This document shows positions 37,231 to 46,117 of a stretch of 55,306 nucleotides of DNA, piece by piece. Position numbers and translations under genes: made by a program. Every line of letters begins with the position of its first letter. Positions within the stretch are counted from its first letter, which is position 1. This DNA comes from an uncultured Desulfovibrio sp. (GTDB lineage Bacteria > Desulfobacterota > Desulfovibrionia > Desulfovibrionales > Desulfovibrionaceae): positions 1 through 55,306 of the forward strand of contig CAJXRQ010000023.1 of the NCBI GenBank assembly GCA_913060505.1, read 5' to 3'. The notes under the pieces are model-generated. The model was given only the letters and a program-made list of their open reading frames with translations. It did no database searches and was not told the DNA's origin.

Positions 37231-38640
37231 TCAGCAGACACCACTGTTGGGCTGGACCAGCTTGTCGGCGGAAAGAAGCTCGTCGAGCTTTTCCTTGGGG
37301 AGTAGTTTCTTTTCGAGAACCAGTTCATAGATGGTACGGTCCTTTTCCAACGCCTCTTGAGCCACTGCGGAGGAATTTTCGTAGCCTATGGTCGGATTGA
37401 GGGCGGTAATGATGCCTATGCTGTTTTCCACCATCTCCCGGCAGCGCTCTTTGTTGGCGGTGATACCGTCAATGCATTTTTCCGCCAGGGTGGTGCAGCC
37501 ACGTCCCAGCATGTCGATGGATTGGAACAGGTTGTATGCGATGACCGGTTCCATGACGTTCAGTTCGAGCTGGCCGTTTTCGGAAGCCATGGTGATGGCG
37601 ACGTCCCCGCCGATGACCTGATAGGCTATCTGGTTGACCACCTCGGGAATAACCGGGTTGATCTTGCCCGGCATGATGGAGGAGCCGGGTTGCATCCTGG
37701 GCAGGTTTATCTCGTTCAAACCGGCTCTGGGGCCGGAAGAAAGAAGGCGCAGGTCATTGCATATTTTCGAGATTTTTACTCCGAATCGTTTCAGGACGCT
37801 GGATATCTGCACGTAGGCACCGGTATCCCAGGTGCTTTCGATAAGGTTCGGTGAGGTGACAAGCGGAATGCCGGTCAGCGAACGGAGATGTTCGGTGACC
37901 AGACTGGTATAGCCGGGAGGCGTATTGATGCCGGTTCCGATCGCGGTTGCGCCGAGGTTGATTTCATGGATGAGTTGCAGCGCTTCCCGGATGCGTTCGA
38001 TATCCTCGCCTATTGTGGTGGCATAGGCGGAAAAACACTGGCCCAGTGTCATGGGCACCGCGTCTTGCAGCTGAGTTCGCCCCATTTTGATGACATCCTG
38101 AAATTCGATACCCTTGGCCGCGAATGATTTCTGCAAGGTTGTCATTTTTTCTATCAGCCGTCCCATGGACGTGTGCAGAGCCAGCCGCAAGGCTGTGGGA
38201 TAAACATCGTTTGTTGATTGGGAGCAGTTGACGTGATTATTGGGATGACAGTGCAGATACTGGCCTTTCTCATGGCCCATGAGTTCCAATGCACGATTGG
38301 CGATTACCTCATTGGCGTTCATGTTGGTGGATGTGCCGGCTCCGCCCTGAAAGACGTCGACCACGAACTGATCCAGAAATTTTCCCTGAATGATTTCATC
38401 GCAGGCCTGCACCATGGCTCTGCCGATCTCGGCCGGAAGAATGCCAAGCTCCGCGTTAGCCAGGGCTGCCGCCTTCTTGACAGTGGCAAGAGCCTGAATC
38501 ATTTCGGGGTTGTTTGAGATGGCGATGCCGGTGATGTCGAAATTTTCCAATGCCCGCAGGGTCTGTACTCCGTAATAACAATCAGCTGAGACTTCTTTGT
38601 TGCCGATCAGGTCATGTTCCATTCTGGTAGCCATGTTCAT
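37231..38640 (-). CDS. aspA: Aspartate ammonia-lyase
   Basis: 469 residues, fumarase/aspartase superfamily. The signature GSSIMPGKINP (about 318-328) holds the catalytic Ser loop, and the early STNDVYPTALRLAL box is present. It converts aspartate to fumarate and ammonia. ATG 38640 has AGGAGA 8 bp upstream. First gene of the operon behind a sigma-54 promoter. A fumarase-type function is less likely because of the asparaginase partner. Confidence 0.88.
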   Translation of the reverse strand: MNMATRMEHDLIGNKEVSADCYYGVQTLRALENFDITGIAISNNPEMIQALATVKKAAALANAELGILPAEIGRAMVQACDEIIQGKFLDQFVVDVFQGGAGTSTNMNANEVIANRALELMGHEKGQYLHCHPNNHVNCSQSTNDVYPTALRLALHTSMGRLIEKMTTLQKSFAAKGIEFQDVIKMGRTQLQDAVPMTLGQCFSAYATTIGEDIERIREALQLIHEINLGATAIGTGINTPPGYTSLVTEHLRSLTGIPLVTSPNLIESTWDTGAYVQISSVLKRFGVKISKICNDLRLLSSGPRAGLNEINLPRMQPGSSIMPGKINPVIPEVVNQIAYQVIGGDVAITMASENGQLELNVMEPVIAYNLFQSIDMLGRGCTTLAEKCIDGITANKERCREMVENSIGIITALNPTIGYENSSAVAQEALEKDRTIYELVLEKKLLPKEKLDELLSADKLVQPNSGVC

Positions 38641-38741
38641 TGTTCGCATCTCCTGTTGATAAGGGTGTGCCTTGTCCTTCCCCGGGATGGGGATATTACT
38701 TTTCAGATCAGATAAAATGTATGTTGGTTGGCGTTTTGTTG

Positions 38742-38757
38742 AGCAAAGGAGATGCCA
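38742..38757 (-). promoter_or_regulatory. Sigma-54 (-24/-12) promoter of the aspartase operon
   Basis: Minus-strand TGGCATCTCCTTTGCT: one mismatch to TGGCACG-N4-TTGCW, correct spacing. The start is near 38731, about 90 bp before the aspartase ATG. The sigma-54 activator gene is adjacent. Confidence 0.75.
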
Positions 38758-38855
38758 AGCCCGCAGACTTCCCCTAAGCAGTTGAAGTCAAGAAGATTAT
38801 TGCGGTTCCCGGAGCCTCCGGGAGAGCGGGAAGGGGTATAACCTGCGAACGTCCG

Positions 38856-38877
38856 TTCTTGGATTGAAAGTCAAGAA
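38856..38877. promoter_or_regulatory. Candidate enhancer for the aspartase operon
   Basis: Palindrome TTCTTG-N10-CAAGAA about 100 bp upstream of the -24 box. The half AAGTCAAGAA recurs at 38785-38794. A hairpin TCCCGGAG/CTCCGGGA lies between them near 38807-38823. The rest of 38641-39045 shows no gene. Confidence 0.45.
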
Positions 38878-39045
38878 CTGTAGTTATTACAGGATTTTAT
38901 TGTTGAATTCGTGAGGTTATGGAAATACGGAAGGTTATGGGGGGTGTTGGCGATGCGGCTTCGACGACAGGCTCGGTCTGACGTGGCATGTTTTGCGCGG
39001 AAATAATCGGCACGGCCTTCCGGCTCACGGCAGGAAGAGTGCGCT

Positions 39046-40473
39046 TCAAGATGCCTCGTTCATTTTTTTCAGGCGCTTACTCAAGGCAGGCTGGGAAATA
39101 CCCAGAAAACGGGCCGCTATGGACTGGTTGTCGGCGGCTCTGCGCATGGCTTCCATGACCAGGAGCCTTGAGATGTCATGGAGCGGGGGAAGCGGTTCAT
39201 TTGGATTGAATACGGGAGGTTCTTCCGCAGTGGAGGAAGCCACAGGCATTTTTTGCGGAGAAAGCTTGTCCATGGCTCGTTTGAAGACGTTCATGGACAG
39301 CATCTTGTTCTTGTGTTGGCTCATGGCGTCATAGACCATGGATTTCAGTTCCCGGATGTTGCCGGGGAACGGATGATTGTTCAGAAGGATGAGCAGTTCC
39401 TTCGGGACGGTGGGCTTTTTCTTGGAAAGAACCTGTGCCGCCTCTTCAAGGAAAAAGTCGAGCAGCAGGGGGATGTCTTCCTTGCGTTCCCGAAGCGGAG
39501 GAATATGAATGTGGTGTGCGCACAACCTGTAGTACAAATCCTTGCGAAATTGTCCGGCCGCCTGCATGCCCATCAAATCGTGGTGCGTGGCCACGACAAT
39601 ATGGGCGCTCATTCGCTTGGGCGTGTCGCTGCCGAGGGGAAAGTATTCTCCCTCCTGAAGAAGCCGCAAAAGTTTCACTTGGGAGGCGATGGTCAAATCG
39701 CCGATTTCATCGAGGAACAGAGTCCCGTCGTCGGCCTGTGTGATTATGCCCTTGCGTAAAGCTTCTGCCCCGGTGAAAGCACCTTTGGTGTGTCCGAAGA
39801 GGGTGTCGGAGAAGACATTGTCGTCGAGCCCGGCTACGTTTACGGAAACCATGGGCTTTCCTTTTCTGCTCAGGACATGGACGGCTTTGGCTATCAGCTC
39901 CTTGCCCACACCGCTTTCTCCCGTGATGAGAACGGGTTGGGTGCTTTGGGAAACGGACTCGATGTATTGGAAAATGGACCGCATGGCCTTGTTGCAGGTG
40001 ACGATCTTCGAGAATGCTTCCGGGTGTTCAAGCTTGTCGTTGAAAAAGCGGTTTTTCAGTTCCGTGTTTTCCCGCTGCAACTCGATCATATGTATGCCGC
40101 GCTGCACCCCTTTTATGAGCCGTTCCTCCTCCACAGTTTTGACGAAGAAGTCAAAGGCTCCCTGCTTCATGCACGATACGGCAGTGTCGATCTGGTTGAG
40201 GCCGCTTACGACGATGACGGCGACATCAGGGTATTCTTCGACGATTCCGGGAAGCAGTTTCTCCCCGGAAATGTGCGGCATGTTCAAGTCGAGCAGTACC
40301 AGCCCAACGCCGCCCTTGGCGAGGATGCCCATGGCCTGCCGGCTATCTTGGCAACGGATGACGTTGTTGATGCCGCCGGACATGGCGAGGTTCATGTGGA
40401 CAGTTCGCAGCCAGGCTTCTTCATCGTCAACAAGAAGTACGGAGAAGGATGGGTAGAGCGTTTCCTTGTTCAT
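39046..40473 (-). CDS. NtrC-family sigma-54 response regulator
   Basis: 475 residues: receiver domain (VLLVDDEE, phospho-Asp in VLLDLNMPH), AAA+ domain with GESGVGKE and a canonical GAFTGA loop, then a Fis-type helix-turn-helix (NQSIAARFLGISQPALSKRLKKM). ATG 40473 overlaps the kinase stop (ATGA). Placed between the kinase and the aspartase promoter, it should activate that promoter when amino acid is sensed. Confidence 0.9.
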   Translation of the reverse strand: MNKETLYPSFSVLLVDDEEAWLRTVHMNLAMSGGINNVIRCQDSRQAMGILAKGGVGLVLLDLNMPHISGEKLLPGIVEEYPDVAVIVVSGLNQIDTAVSCMKQGAFDFFVKTVEEERLIKGVQRGIHMIELQRENTELKNRFFNDKLEHPEAFSKIVTCNKAMRSIFQYIESVSQSTQPVLITGESGVGKELIAKAVHVLSRKGKPMVSVNVAGLDDNVFSDTLFGHTKGAFTGAEALRKGIITQADDGTLFLDEIGDLTIASQVKLLRLLQEGEYFPLGSDTPKRMSAHIVVATHHDLMGMQAAGQFRKDLYYRLCAHHIHIPPLRERKEDIPLLLDFFLEEAAQVLSKKKPTVPKELLILLNNHPFPGNIRELKSMVYDAMSQHKNKMLSMNVFKRAMDKLSPQKMPVASSTAEEPPVFNPNEPLPPLHDISRLLVMEAMRRAADNQSIAARFLGISQPALSKRLKKMNEAS

Positions 40474-42221
40474 TGCCGACACTCTCCTTTCAACATGGGC
40501 AGGGCGAGAGTGATGGTGGTCCCCTTCCCATGAACTGAAGAAATGTTGAGTTGACCCTGATGTTCCTCAATAATACCGGTCGAAATGGAGAGGCCGAGGC
40601 CTGTGCCGCCATGTCCTCTTTTGGTGGTGAAGAATGGATCCTTCAGGTGGGGCAGATGCTCATCGGGAATGCCGCACCCTTCATCCCTCACTTCGAGGGA
40701 CACTTCGTTGGTAGATGCATGTACACGTGTTTTCAAAAAAATGCCTGACTCCTGGGAGGGAAGGGATTGGCAGGCGTTAAGAACCAGATTGACGATAACC
40801 TGCTCGATTCGCTGACTGTTGCCCTTGAACTCCGGCGTTTCTTTACAATACCGGACTTTGAAGTGGCTGGTCGATTTTTTGATGGAGTTGTCCACCAAAC
40901 GAATGGCGGCTTGCGTCACTTCATTGAGATTGACGACGGCGCTCAAGTCCGAGGACTCGACGCGGGCAAAATCTTTCAAATCTTCGACAATACGCTTGAT
41001 GCGTTTTGCTCCTTCCCGCATCTCAATAAACATTTGCGGTATTTCCTTTCGTATCATGGAGTATTGCAGGCCCCCTATCATGAAGTCGCCGTTTTCCTGA
41101 TATTGATCTTCGAGATTTTCCATGGCGACAGTGTATATTCTGGATAGCACGGGAATGTTATAGAGAATAAGCCCGACGGGATTGTTGATCTCATGTGCAA
41201 CGCCGGAAATGAGGATGCCAAGGGAAGCCATTTTGTCAATCTGGATGAGTTGCTGCTGCTGTTGCCGCAATTCTTTGGTTCGGCGCTCCACTTCCCTTTT
41301 GAGGGAACGGTTCCAGATGATGATACCGCCCAAAACAAGAATCAGCGGGCCGATGATAAGGCCACCGGTGAATACTATTTTTGACCAGGGAATATCCGCC
41401 TTTTTAAGCGGGGCGAGCCATTTGTCGTATATTTCCTGTTGTTTCCCGTTTTTTTTCAAGATAGCCAATCCCTCGCTGAAAAGCGCGAGAAGGTTTTCGT
41501 TCCCTCTTTTCACGGCATAACCGTAAGGAAGTGCGGGGTAGGGTTTGCCCACGGGCTTGATGTTGGAAAGGTTTCGTTCATGACTCAGATAGAGGCCAGG
41601 AAGATTGCCCACCAAAGCATAGTCGTGCTTGCCGGCGGCCAACAGGCTAAGGGCCTCGCTATGGGTATCGACCAGAATCAATTTTGGCCTTTGCTTCTTT
41701 TTCAGGAATCTTTCATGCGTGAATCCCCCTCTCTGTATAATAACCTCCTTCCCGGACAATTCTTTCAAATCGGATACCGAAGGTGAGCCTTCCCGTGCGA
41801 AAATGGACTCGTGGGTTATACTGTGAGGTGGAGAAAAGCTGTATAGTTCACTGCGTTCCGTGGAAATGACGATTCCCTCAAGAATGTCGATCTTGCCCTT
41901 TGTATCGTCATTCCTGAGCAGGGCATCTCGCATGTCGTTCCATTTCCCGAGATGAATTTCAACCTGTATACCCATGACCTTCGCAATGGCCAACGTCAAT
42001 TCCACATTGTAGCCTGCGGGCTTGCCTTCCTTGTCTATGAATTCATACGGTGGATAACTTTCATCTCCCCCCACGATAATGACTTCCCCAGTGGCGGCGC
42101 TTGAAACGGAGGCATGGAGCAGCATGCCACAGAACAACAGGATGAACTTACCGATCCGGAGTATTGCGATAGATGTGGTTTTGTTTTTTTGCGCTCTATG
42201 TAAGCAGCTAAGGATGCTCAT
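40470..42221 (-). CDS. Sensor kinase with amino-acid-binding periplasmic domain
   Basis: About 583 residues. A signal/TM region (KFILLFCGMLLHASVSSA) is followed by an SBP_bac_3-type binding domain like those of amino acid ABC transporters (GGDESYPPYEFIDKEGKPAGYNVEL; residues about 50-270), one TM segment, a coiled coil, the H-box ISGVAHEINNPVGLILYN and a C-terminal ATPase (GTGLGLSIS). The start is uncertain: ATG 42221 and ATG 42299 both lack a Shine-Dalgarno. It probably senses Asp or Asn and drives the overlapping NtrC-type regulator. Confidence 0.85.
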   Translation of the reverse strand: MSILSCLHRAQKNKTTSIAILRIGKFILLFCGMLLHASVSSAATGEVIIVGGDESYPPYEFIDKEGKPAGYNVELTLAIAKVMGIQVEIHLGKWNDMRDALLRNDDTKGKIDILEGIVISTERSELYSFSPPHSITHESIFAREGSPSVSDLKELSGKEVIIQRGGFTHERFLKKKQRPKLILVDTHSEALSLLAAGKHDYALVGNLPGLYLSHERNLSNIKPVGKPYPALPYGYAVKRGNENLLALFSEGLAILKKNGKQQEIYDKWLAPLKKADIPWSKIVFTGGLIIGPLILVLGGIIIWNRSLKREVERRTKELRQQQQQLIQIDKMASLGILISGVAHEINNPVGLILYNIPVLSRIYTVAMENLEDQYQENGDFMIGGLQYSMIRKEIPQMFIEMREGAKRIKRIVEDLKDFARVESSDLSAVVNLNEVTQAAIRLVDNSIKKSTSHFKVRYCKETPEFKGNSQRIEQVIVNLVLNACQSLPSQESGIFLKTRVHASTNEVSLEVRDEGCGIPDEHLPHLKDPFFTTKRGHGGTGLGLSISTGIIEEHQGQLNISSVHGKGTTITLALPMLKGECRQ

Positions 42222-42499
42222 GAATTTTGGTCGCTTCGAGGAAGTTGAGTGGTTCTGACACTGCAGCCGGTTACAGTTTTCAGGGCTGGATCCGGTCATG
42301 GAAACGTCACAGTTGAATAGTTCTTTACTTTAATGTCAATAGGATGTCTTGCTAAACATGGATGTGACCCGCCCACACCGGAAAGGGGCAGAGTATGTAC
42401 TTGCGCACGCTTGGGATTCAGCGTGTCAATCACGAAAAGAGCCCAGCCGTTTTTCTCAAATCGGGTGGGTTCCTTTCTCAAATTGAATGGCGATTTATC

Positions 42500-42651
42500 C
42501 CAACCACCCCAGTGCATCCCCTTGCACTCAAATGTATACCAGTCTGTATGCCAAGGCACAAAAAAAGGATTCAACTCGTTAGCTTGGTAACAAGTCGAAT
42601 CCTTTTGAATTTCAGAAGCCAGAGAGATCAGAGTTGAATCGATCTCTCTGG
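42500..42651 (-). repeat. tRNA-3'-end scar, copy 3 (altered)
   Basis: CAACCACCCCAGTGCATCCC through GGCACAAAAAAAGGATTCAA matches copies 2 and 4 nearly base for base. After the terminator the tRNA part has changed: it is now an 11-bp palindrome CCAGAGAGATC / GATCTCTCTGG (42619-42651) round a loop that still contains a T-loop-like TTCAACT on the minus strand. Confidence 0.75.
42558..42605 (-). terminator. Terminator of the tRNA scar, copy 3
   Basis: Minus-strand AAAGGATTC / GAATCCTTT stem followed by seven T. It should end module 3 transcripts after the DUF4198 gene. Confidence 0.8.
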
Positions 42652-42664
42652 TTGTTGATAACGG

Positions 42665-43555
42665 TTACGGCCTGACATTGAAGAAGGCTGTAGCCGCCGT
42701 ATAGACCATGGAGCATTTGTCCTTGAGGTTTGCCAGCTCCGGGTTGTCGGCCACAGTTTCCGAATAGAATATGTTGGCGACCCACTGGCCTGATGTAGGG
42801 ATGCGGAAGCCTGCTTTGCCGTTCATTACCATGGCTCCTAGGTGAAAGCCATCGGGGCCGCCGAAGGTGTTGCTGGCGCAGGTCAGGTAGCGGATGTTCT
42901 TGCTATCGGTATTCACGGGTTTTCCCCGGAAGGTCACCATGAATTCTACCATGTCGCCCGCATGGATGTCGGACATGTCCGTGAGTGGTATGATTTCCAG
43001 ATCACAGCCCGCAGGCTTGGGCTCAGTCCATTCGCCGATGGCGAAGAACGCTTTGGCAATGGACTGGTGCTTAACGGCTGCAAGCACGGAGGACAGGTCT
43101 TTGATCGCATCAATAGGCTTGGCCGCCATGCGCTCCTTGCCTTTTGTATCAATGTATTGGGTGAAGAACATGGGGACGGTTTCGGCAAGTACCTGGTACG
43201 TTCCCTTTTTCGTTCCTTCCGCCAGTGTTACCTTGCGCAATCCCAGATCGCCCTTTGTCACGTTGCATTTTATGGGAGATTCCCTGGGCGCATGATAGGT
43301 GGCGTCCGGCAGCCCCAAGTCATCGGTACGCATGTCCGGCGCGACTATCTGGTATTTTCCTATTTGGATTGTACCCTGGGGCCCCGCCAGAAAATCGTCA
43401 AAAGGCAGTGTGTGTCCGAACCCCAGAGAGGTCATTATGTGTCCCGGAGGATGGGCCCGGGAATCGGTAAGGTTGATCCAGAGCATATGGGCGGATGCGG
43501 CTCCGGCCCACAACGCCATTGTTGTAACAGCAAAAATAAAAGTTACTTTCCTCAT
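42665..43555 (-). CDS. Periplasmic DUF4198-like protein
   Basis: 296 residues with signal peptide ending GAASA and mature start HMLWINLTDSRAHPPGH. It has a beta-sandwich-like pattern with many His at the start, as in DUF4198/NikK-type proteins that accompany nickel, cobalt or other metal transporters. A mature N-terminal His is a frequent metal ligand once the signal peptide is cut. Last gene of the TonB/ABC operon; its stop lies 14 bp before scar copy 3. Confidence 0.7.
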   Translation of the reverse strand: MRKVTFIFAVTTMALWAGAASAHMLWINLTDSRAHPPGHIMTSLGFGHTLPFDDFLAGPQGTIQIGKYQIVAPDMRTDDLGLPDATYHAPRESPIKCNVTKGDLGLRKVTLAEGTKKGTYQVLAETVPMFFTQYIDTKGKERMAAKPIDAIKDLSSVLAAVKHQSIAKAFFAIGEWTEPKPAGCDLEIIPLTDMSDIHAGDMVEFMVTFRGKPVNTDSKNIRYLTCASNTFGGPDGFHLGAMVMNGKAGFRIPTSGQWVANIFYSETVADNPELANLKDKCSMVYTAATAFFNVRP

Positions 43556-43578
43556 GTAATTTCTCCATTGAATTGCAG

Positions 43579-43881
43579 CTATTGAGGACCATCCTCGCTG
43601 GCCGTATGGCCGGGCCCCGCATCGAGGATGATTGTGTACGGTTGCTTGGGTTTTTTGAATTCGAGCTCCCCGTCCTCGTTGGTTTTGCCTTTGAACAGAA
43701 TTTTTCCGTCGTGGTTTTCCAGGCGTACCTCCGTTTTGGATGCCAGAGCACCTGTGGAGTACATGCCTTCCACAGTAACCGTGCCGTCTTCGTTATCGTT
43801 GAGATTCATGAATAGGGTGTGGGCCAAGGCCGGAACGGCCATAAGCGCCACAAACGCAATTGCTGAAATGACGATTCGCAT
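43579..43881 (-). CDS. Small periplasmic DUF4198-like/NikL-like protein
   Basis: 100 residues, signal peptide MRIVISAIAFVALMAVPALA, mature start HTLFMNLNDNEDG. Like its larger neighbour, it would begin with His after processing. The body is a single Ig-like or CarboxypepD-reg-like beta domain (VTVEGMYSTG ... GELEFKKP). 23 bp upstream of the larger homologue; both probably bind the same metal or its complex. Confidence 0.65.
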   Translation of the reverse strand: MRIVISAIAFVALMAVPALAHTLFMNLNDNEDGTVTVEGMYSTGALASKTEVRLENHDGKILFKGKTNEDGELEFKKPKQPYTIILDAGPGHTASEDGPQ

Positions 43882-43944
43882 ATAGTGTCTCCCTTGCAGG
43901 CTTCCGTACCAGGGGCGGCAACCGGCATATGCGTGCTGACGCTT

Positions 43945-46038
43945 TTATATGGTGAAGTTTACTCCCAGACCGAAACGCATGGGCGTGATGGGGTTGCCGT
44001 ACAGGTTGCCGTCTCCGAAAAAGTCAGTGGCGGTGGTGAATTCATACTCGTTAGTGAGGTTTTCTCCGAAGGCGTATATTTCCCAATTGTCCTTAGCGTA
44101 GCCAGCCCGCAGGTTCAAAAGGCAATACGGATTCTGGCTCTTGGTGTTCAGGCGGTCCCAATAGATTTTGCCCACCACCTGTACTTCAGGACGAATATAA
44201 TAGTGATCAAGGAAGGTGTATTTCAGGGCCAAGTTCATGTCGAAATCCGGCACCATGACGACAGTCTTGCCACTATAGTCGTTGGCGTCGTCTTCGTAAT
44301 CCGTATATTCGGCGTTTACATACCCCAAAGAACCGGAAAACAGCAGGTTATCGGTTAGCAATGCTTCCATTTCCACTTCCATGCCGTTCATCTCCACTTT
44401 TTTGGCATTCCCCAGATAGAAGGTTATCGCACCGGTCTGAAGCCTGTCCTGATAGTCCGAATATTCTGAATGATATGCCGACGCGTTAAGTGTCAGACGA
44501 CCATCCAGAAACCGGGTCTTGGCCCCTACCTCGTAGGTCCAGCTAGTTTCTTTTTTGAAGCGCAGCCTTCCTGCCGCCGTGTTTAGATGATTGAAGCCTC
44601 CACTGCGCCATCCCTGGGCGACGCTTGTATATGCCATTATATCGGGCGAAAAACGATAATCCACCGCAATGCGCGGCAGGAATTGCGAATCGTTCATCTC
44701 GGCGTCGTCGTAATTCTTACCTGTGGCATCGTGCACCTGCCTGTTGGTCCACTCCTGTCTCCCCCCCAGCGTAATCCCCAGTTTGTCGCCCAGCATCCGG
44801 TAGGTACTCTGCGCGAATAGAGCATCGCTGTATCCGCGAAGCTCGGCATCCAACATGAGCGGTATGGAGGCACTTGGGGCGCCGATCCCCATATTTTGAT
44901 TACGGGTGAATGCGTTGTGAAAGTATCCGGCCACCCATTGAAAGTGAGAGTTATTTTCATCCTTTGATTGTACGCGTAGCTCTTGGCTCCAGGTTTCAGT
45001 TGTGGCTTCGCTTTCCCCGATAAGAAGAGAAGCGCTTGAAAGATCAAAATCATAACTAACATCTTGCGTTGACTTGCGATAGGTACTTATGGAGATTAAA
45101 TCGGCAAATCCTGCATCATAATTGATCTTAAGGTTGGGTGCCAGGCTTTGTACTTGGTTGGAGCCTTCATCATCCACATCGATTTTCCATTTTTCGTATT
45201 TTTGCCCTGCACGGGTCGCAGCGGCCTTGTCTAATGGTAAAAGGATGCACCCGCCTGTGCCGTCCACATCGGAAAAGGCTAGCCCTGCGGTCAGTTTCAG
45301 GCTGTCGGTCGGAGTCCATACCAGAGTGCCGCGCGCCCCTGACAGGGTTTCACTGTTGTACAGATCATCCGTGTGCCGGTTCTTGATGTATCCCCCCTGT
45401 CCTTTGCCCATCAGGGCCAGTCCGCCATACAATTTGTCAGCTATCAAGGGGCCGTTGGCCGAGCCGGACAGCTTCCAGGAACCGTCAAACTCAGGCCCCA
45501 TGCCGCCCTCGGCAGAAGCACTGTAAAACGGGGTTTCGCCTGGCTGCCGGGTGACTACATTGATGACCCCAGCTACGCTGTTGACCCCATATAGGGTGTT
45601 TTGCGGACCGCGTAGCACTTCCACTCGTTCCACGTCATAGAGCAGGTTTGCTCCTATGGAAAAAGTATCGTCGTAAGGTACGCCGTCCACAATTACGGCC
45701 ACGGTGGGATCGATATCCGTCGGACCATTGATGCGCCCCCGTATACCCACATAGCTGGTCAGAGATGCCCCTCCAGTGTTGCTCATATACAGACCGGGAG
45801 TAATGCGATGGAGGTCCGAAATTTCGTTGATTCTGCTTTCCTCCAGCTTCACATCATCCAACACTCCCACAGCTATAGGGACTTGCTGGACGTCTTCCTC
45901 GCGTTTCTGGGCTGTGACATTCACGGGCTCCAATAGCACTTCGTTAGAATCTGCCCTTGTGAGCTCAGGGAGTGCCAACCATCCCATCGCAGTAAGTATC
46001 AAGCCAAACGTTAGGGCTTTTCCCTGTTTGGAAATCAT
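43945..46038 (-). CDS. TonB-dependent outer-membrane receptor
   Basis: 697 residues. Signal peptide, TonB box region (EPVNVTAQKRE about 37-47), plug domain with VEVLRGPQNTLYGVNSVAGVINVVTR (about 130-155), then a 22-strand-type barrel ending GLGVNFTI. By family it imports a metal chelate or similar large solute across the outer membrane using TonB energy. Context (PchR-like regulator, Fur-like box, ABC transporter) points to a siderophore or other metallophore. Confidence 0.88.
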   Translation of the reverse strand: MISKQGKALTFGLILTAMGWLALPELTRADSNEVLLEPVNVTAQKREEDVQQVPIAVGVLDDVKLEESRINEISDLHRITPGLYMSNTGGASLTSYVGIRGRINGPTDIDPTVAVIVDGVPYDDTFSIGANLLYDVERVEVLRGPQNTLYGVNSVAGVINVVTRQPGETPFYSASAEGGMGPEFDGSWKLSGSANGPLIADKLYGGLALMGKGQGGYIKNRHTDDLYNSETLSGARGTLVWTPTDSLKLTAGLAFSDVDGTGGCILLPLDKAAATRAGQKYEKWKIDVDDEGSNQVQSLAPNLKINYDAGFADLISISTYRKSTQDVSYDFDLSSASLLIGESEATTETWSQELRVQSKDENNSHFQWVAGYFHNAFTRNQNMGIGAPSASIPLMLDAELRGYSDALFAQSTYRMLGDKLGITLGGRQEWTNRQVHDATGKNYDDAEMNDSQFLPRIAVDYRFSPDIMAYTSVAQGWRSGGFNHLNTAAGRLRFKKETSWTYEVGAKTRFLDGRLTLNASAYHSEYSDYQDRLQTGAITFYLGNAKKVEMNGMEVEMEALLTDNLLFSGSLGYVNAEYTDYEDDANDYSGKTVVMVPDFDMNLALKYTFLDHYYIRPEVQVVGKIYWDRLNTKSQNPYCLLNLRAGYAKDNWEIYAFGENLTNEYEFTTATDFFGDGNLYGNPITPMRFGLGVNFTI

Positions 46039-46117
46039 ATCATCCTCTCCTTACGACTACTTTTTCAGGACAAACACAAAAGGGGGGAGTCTTAAAACGC
46101 AACTTTTTAAAAAGTAG

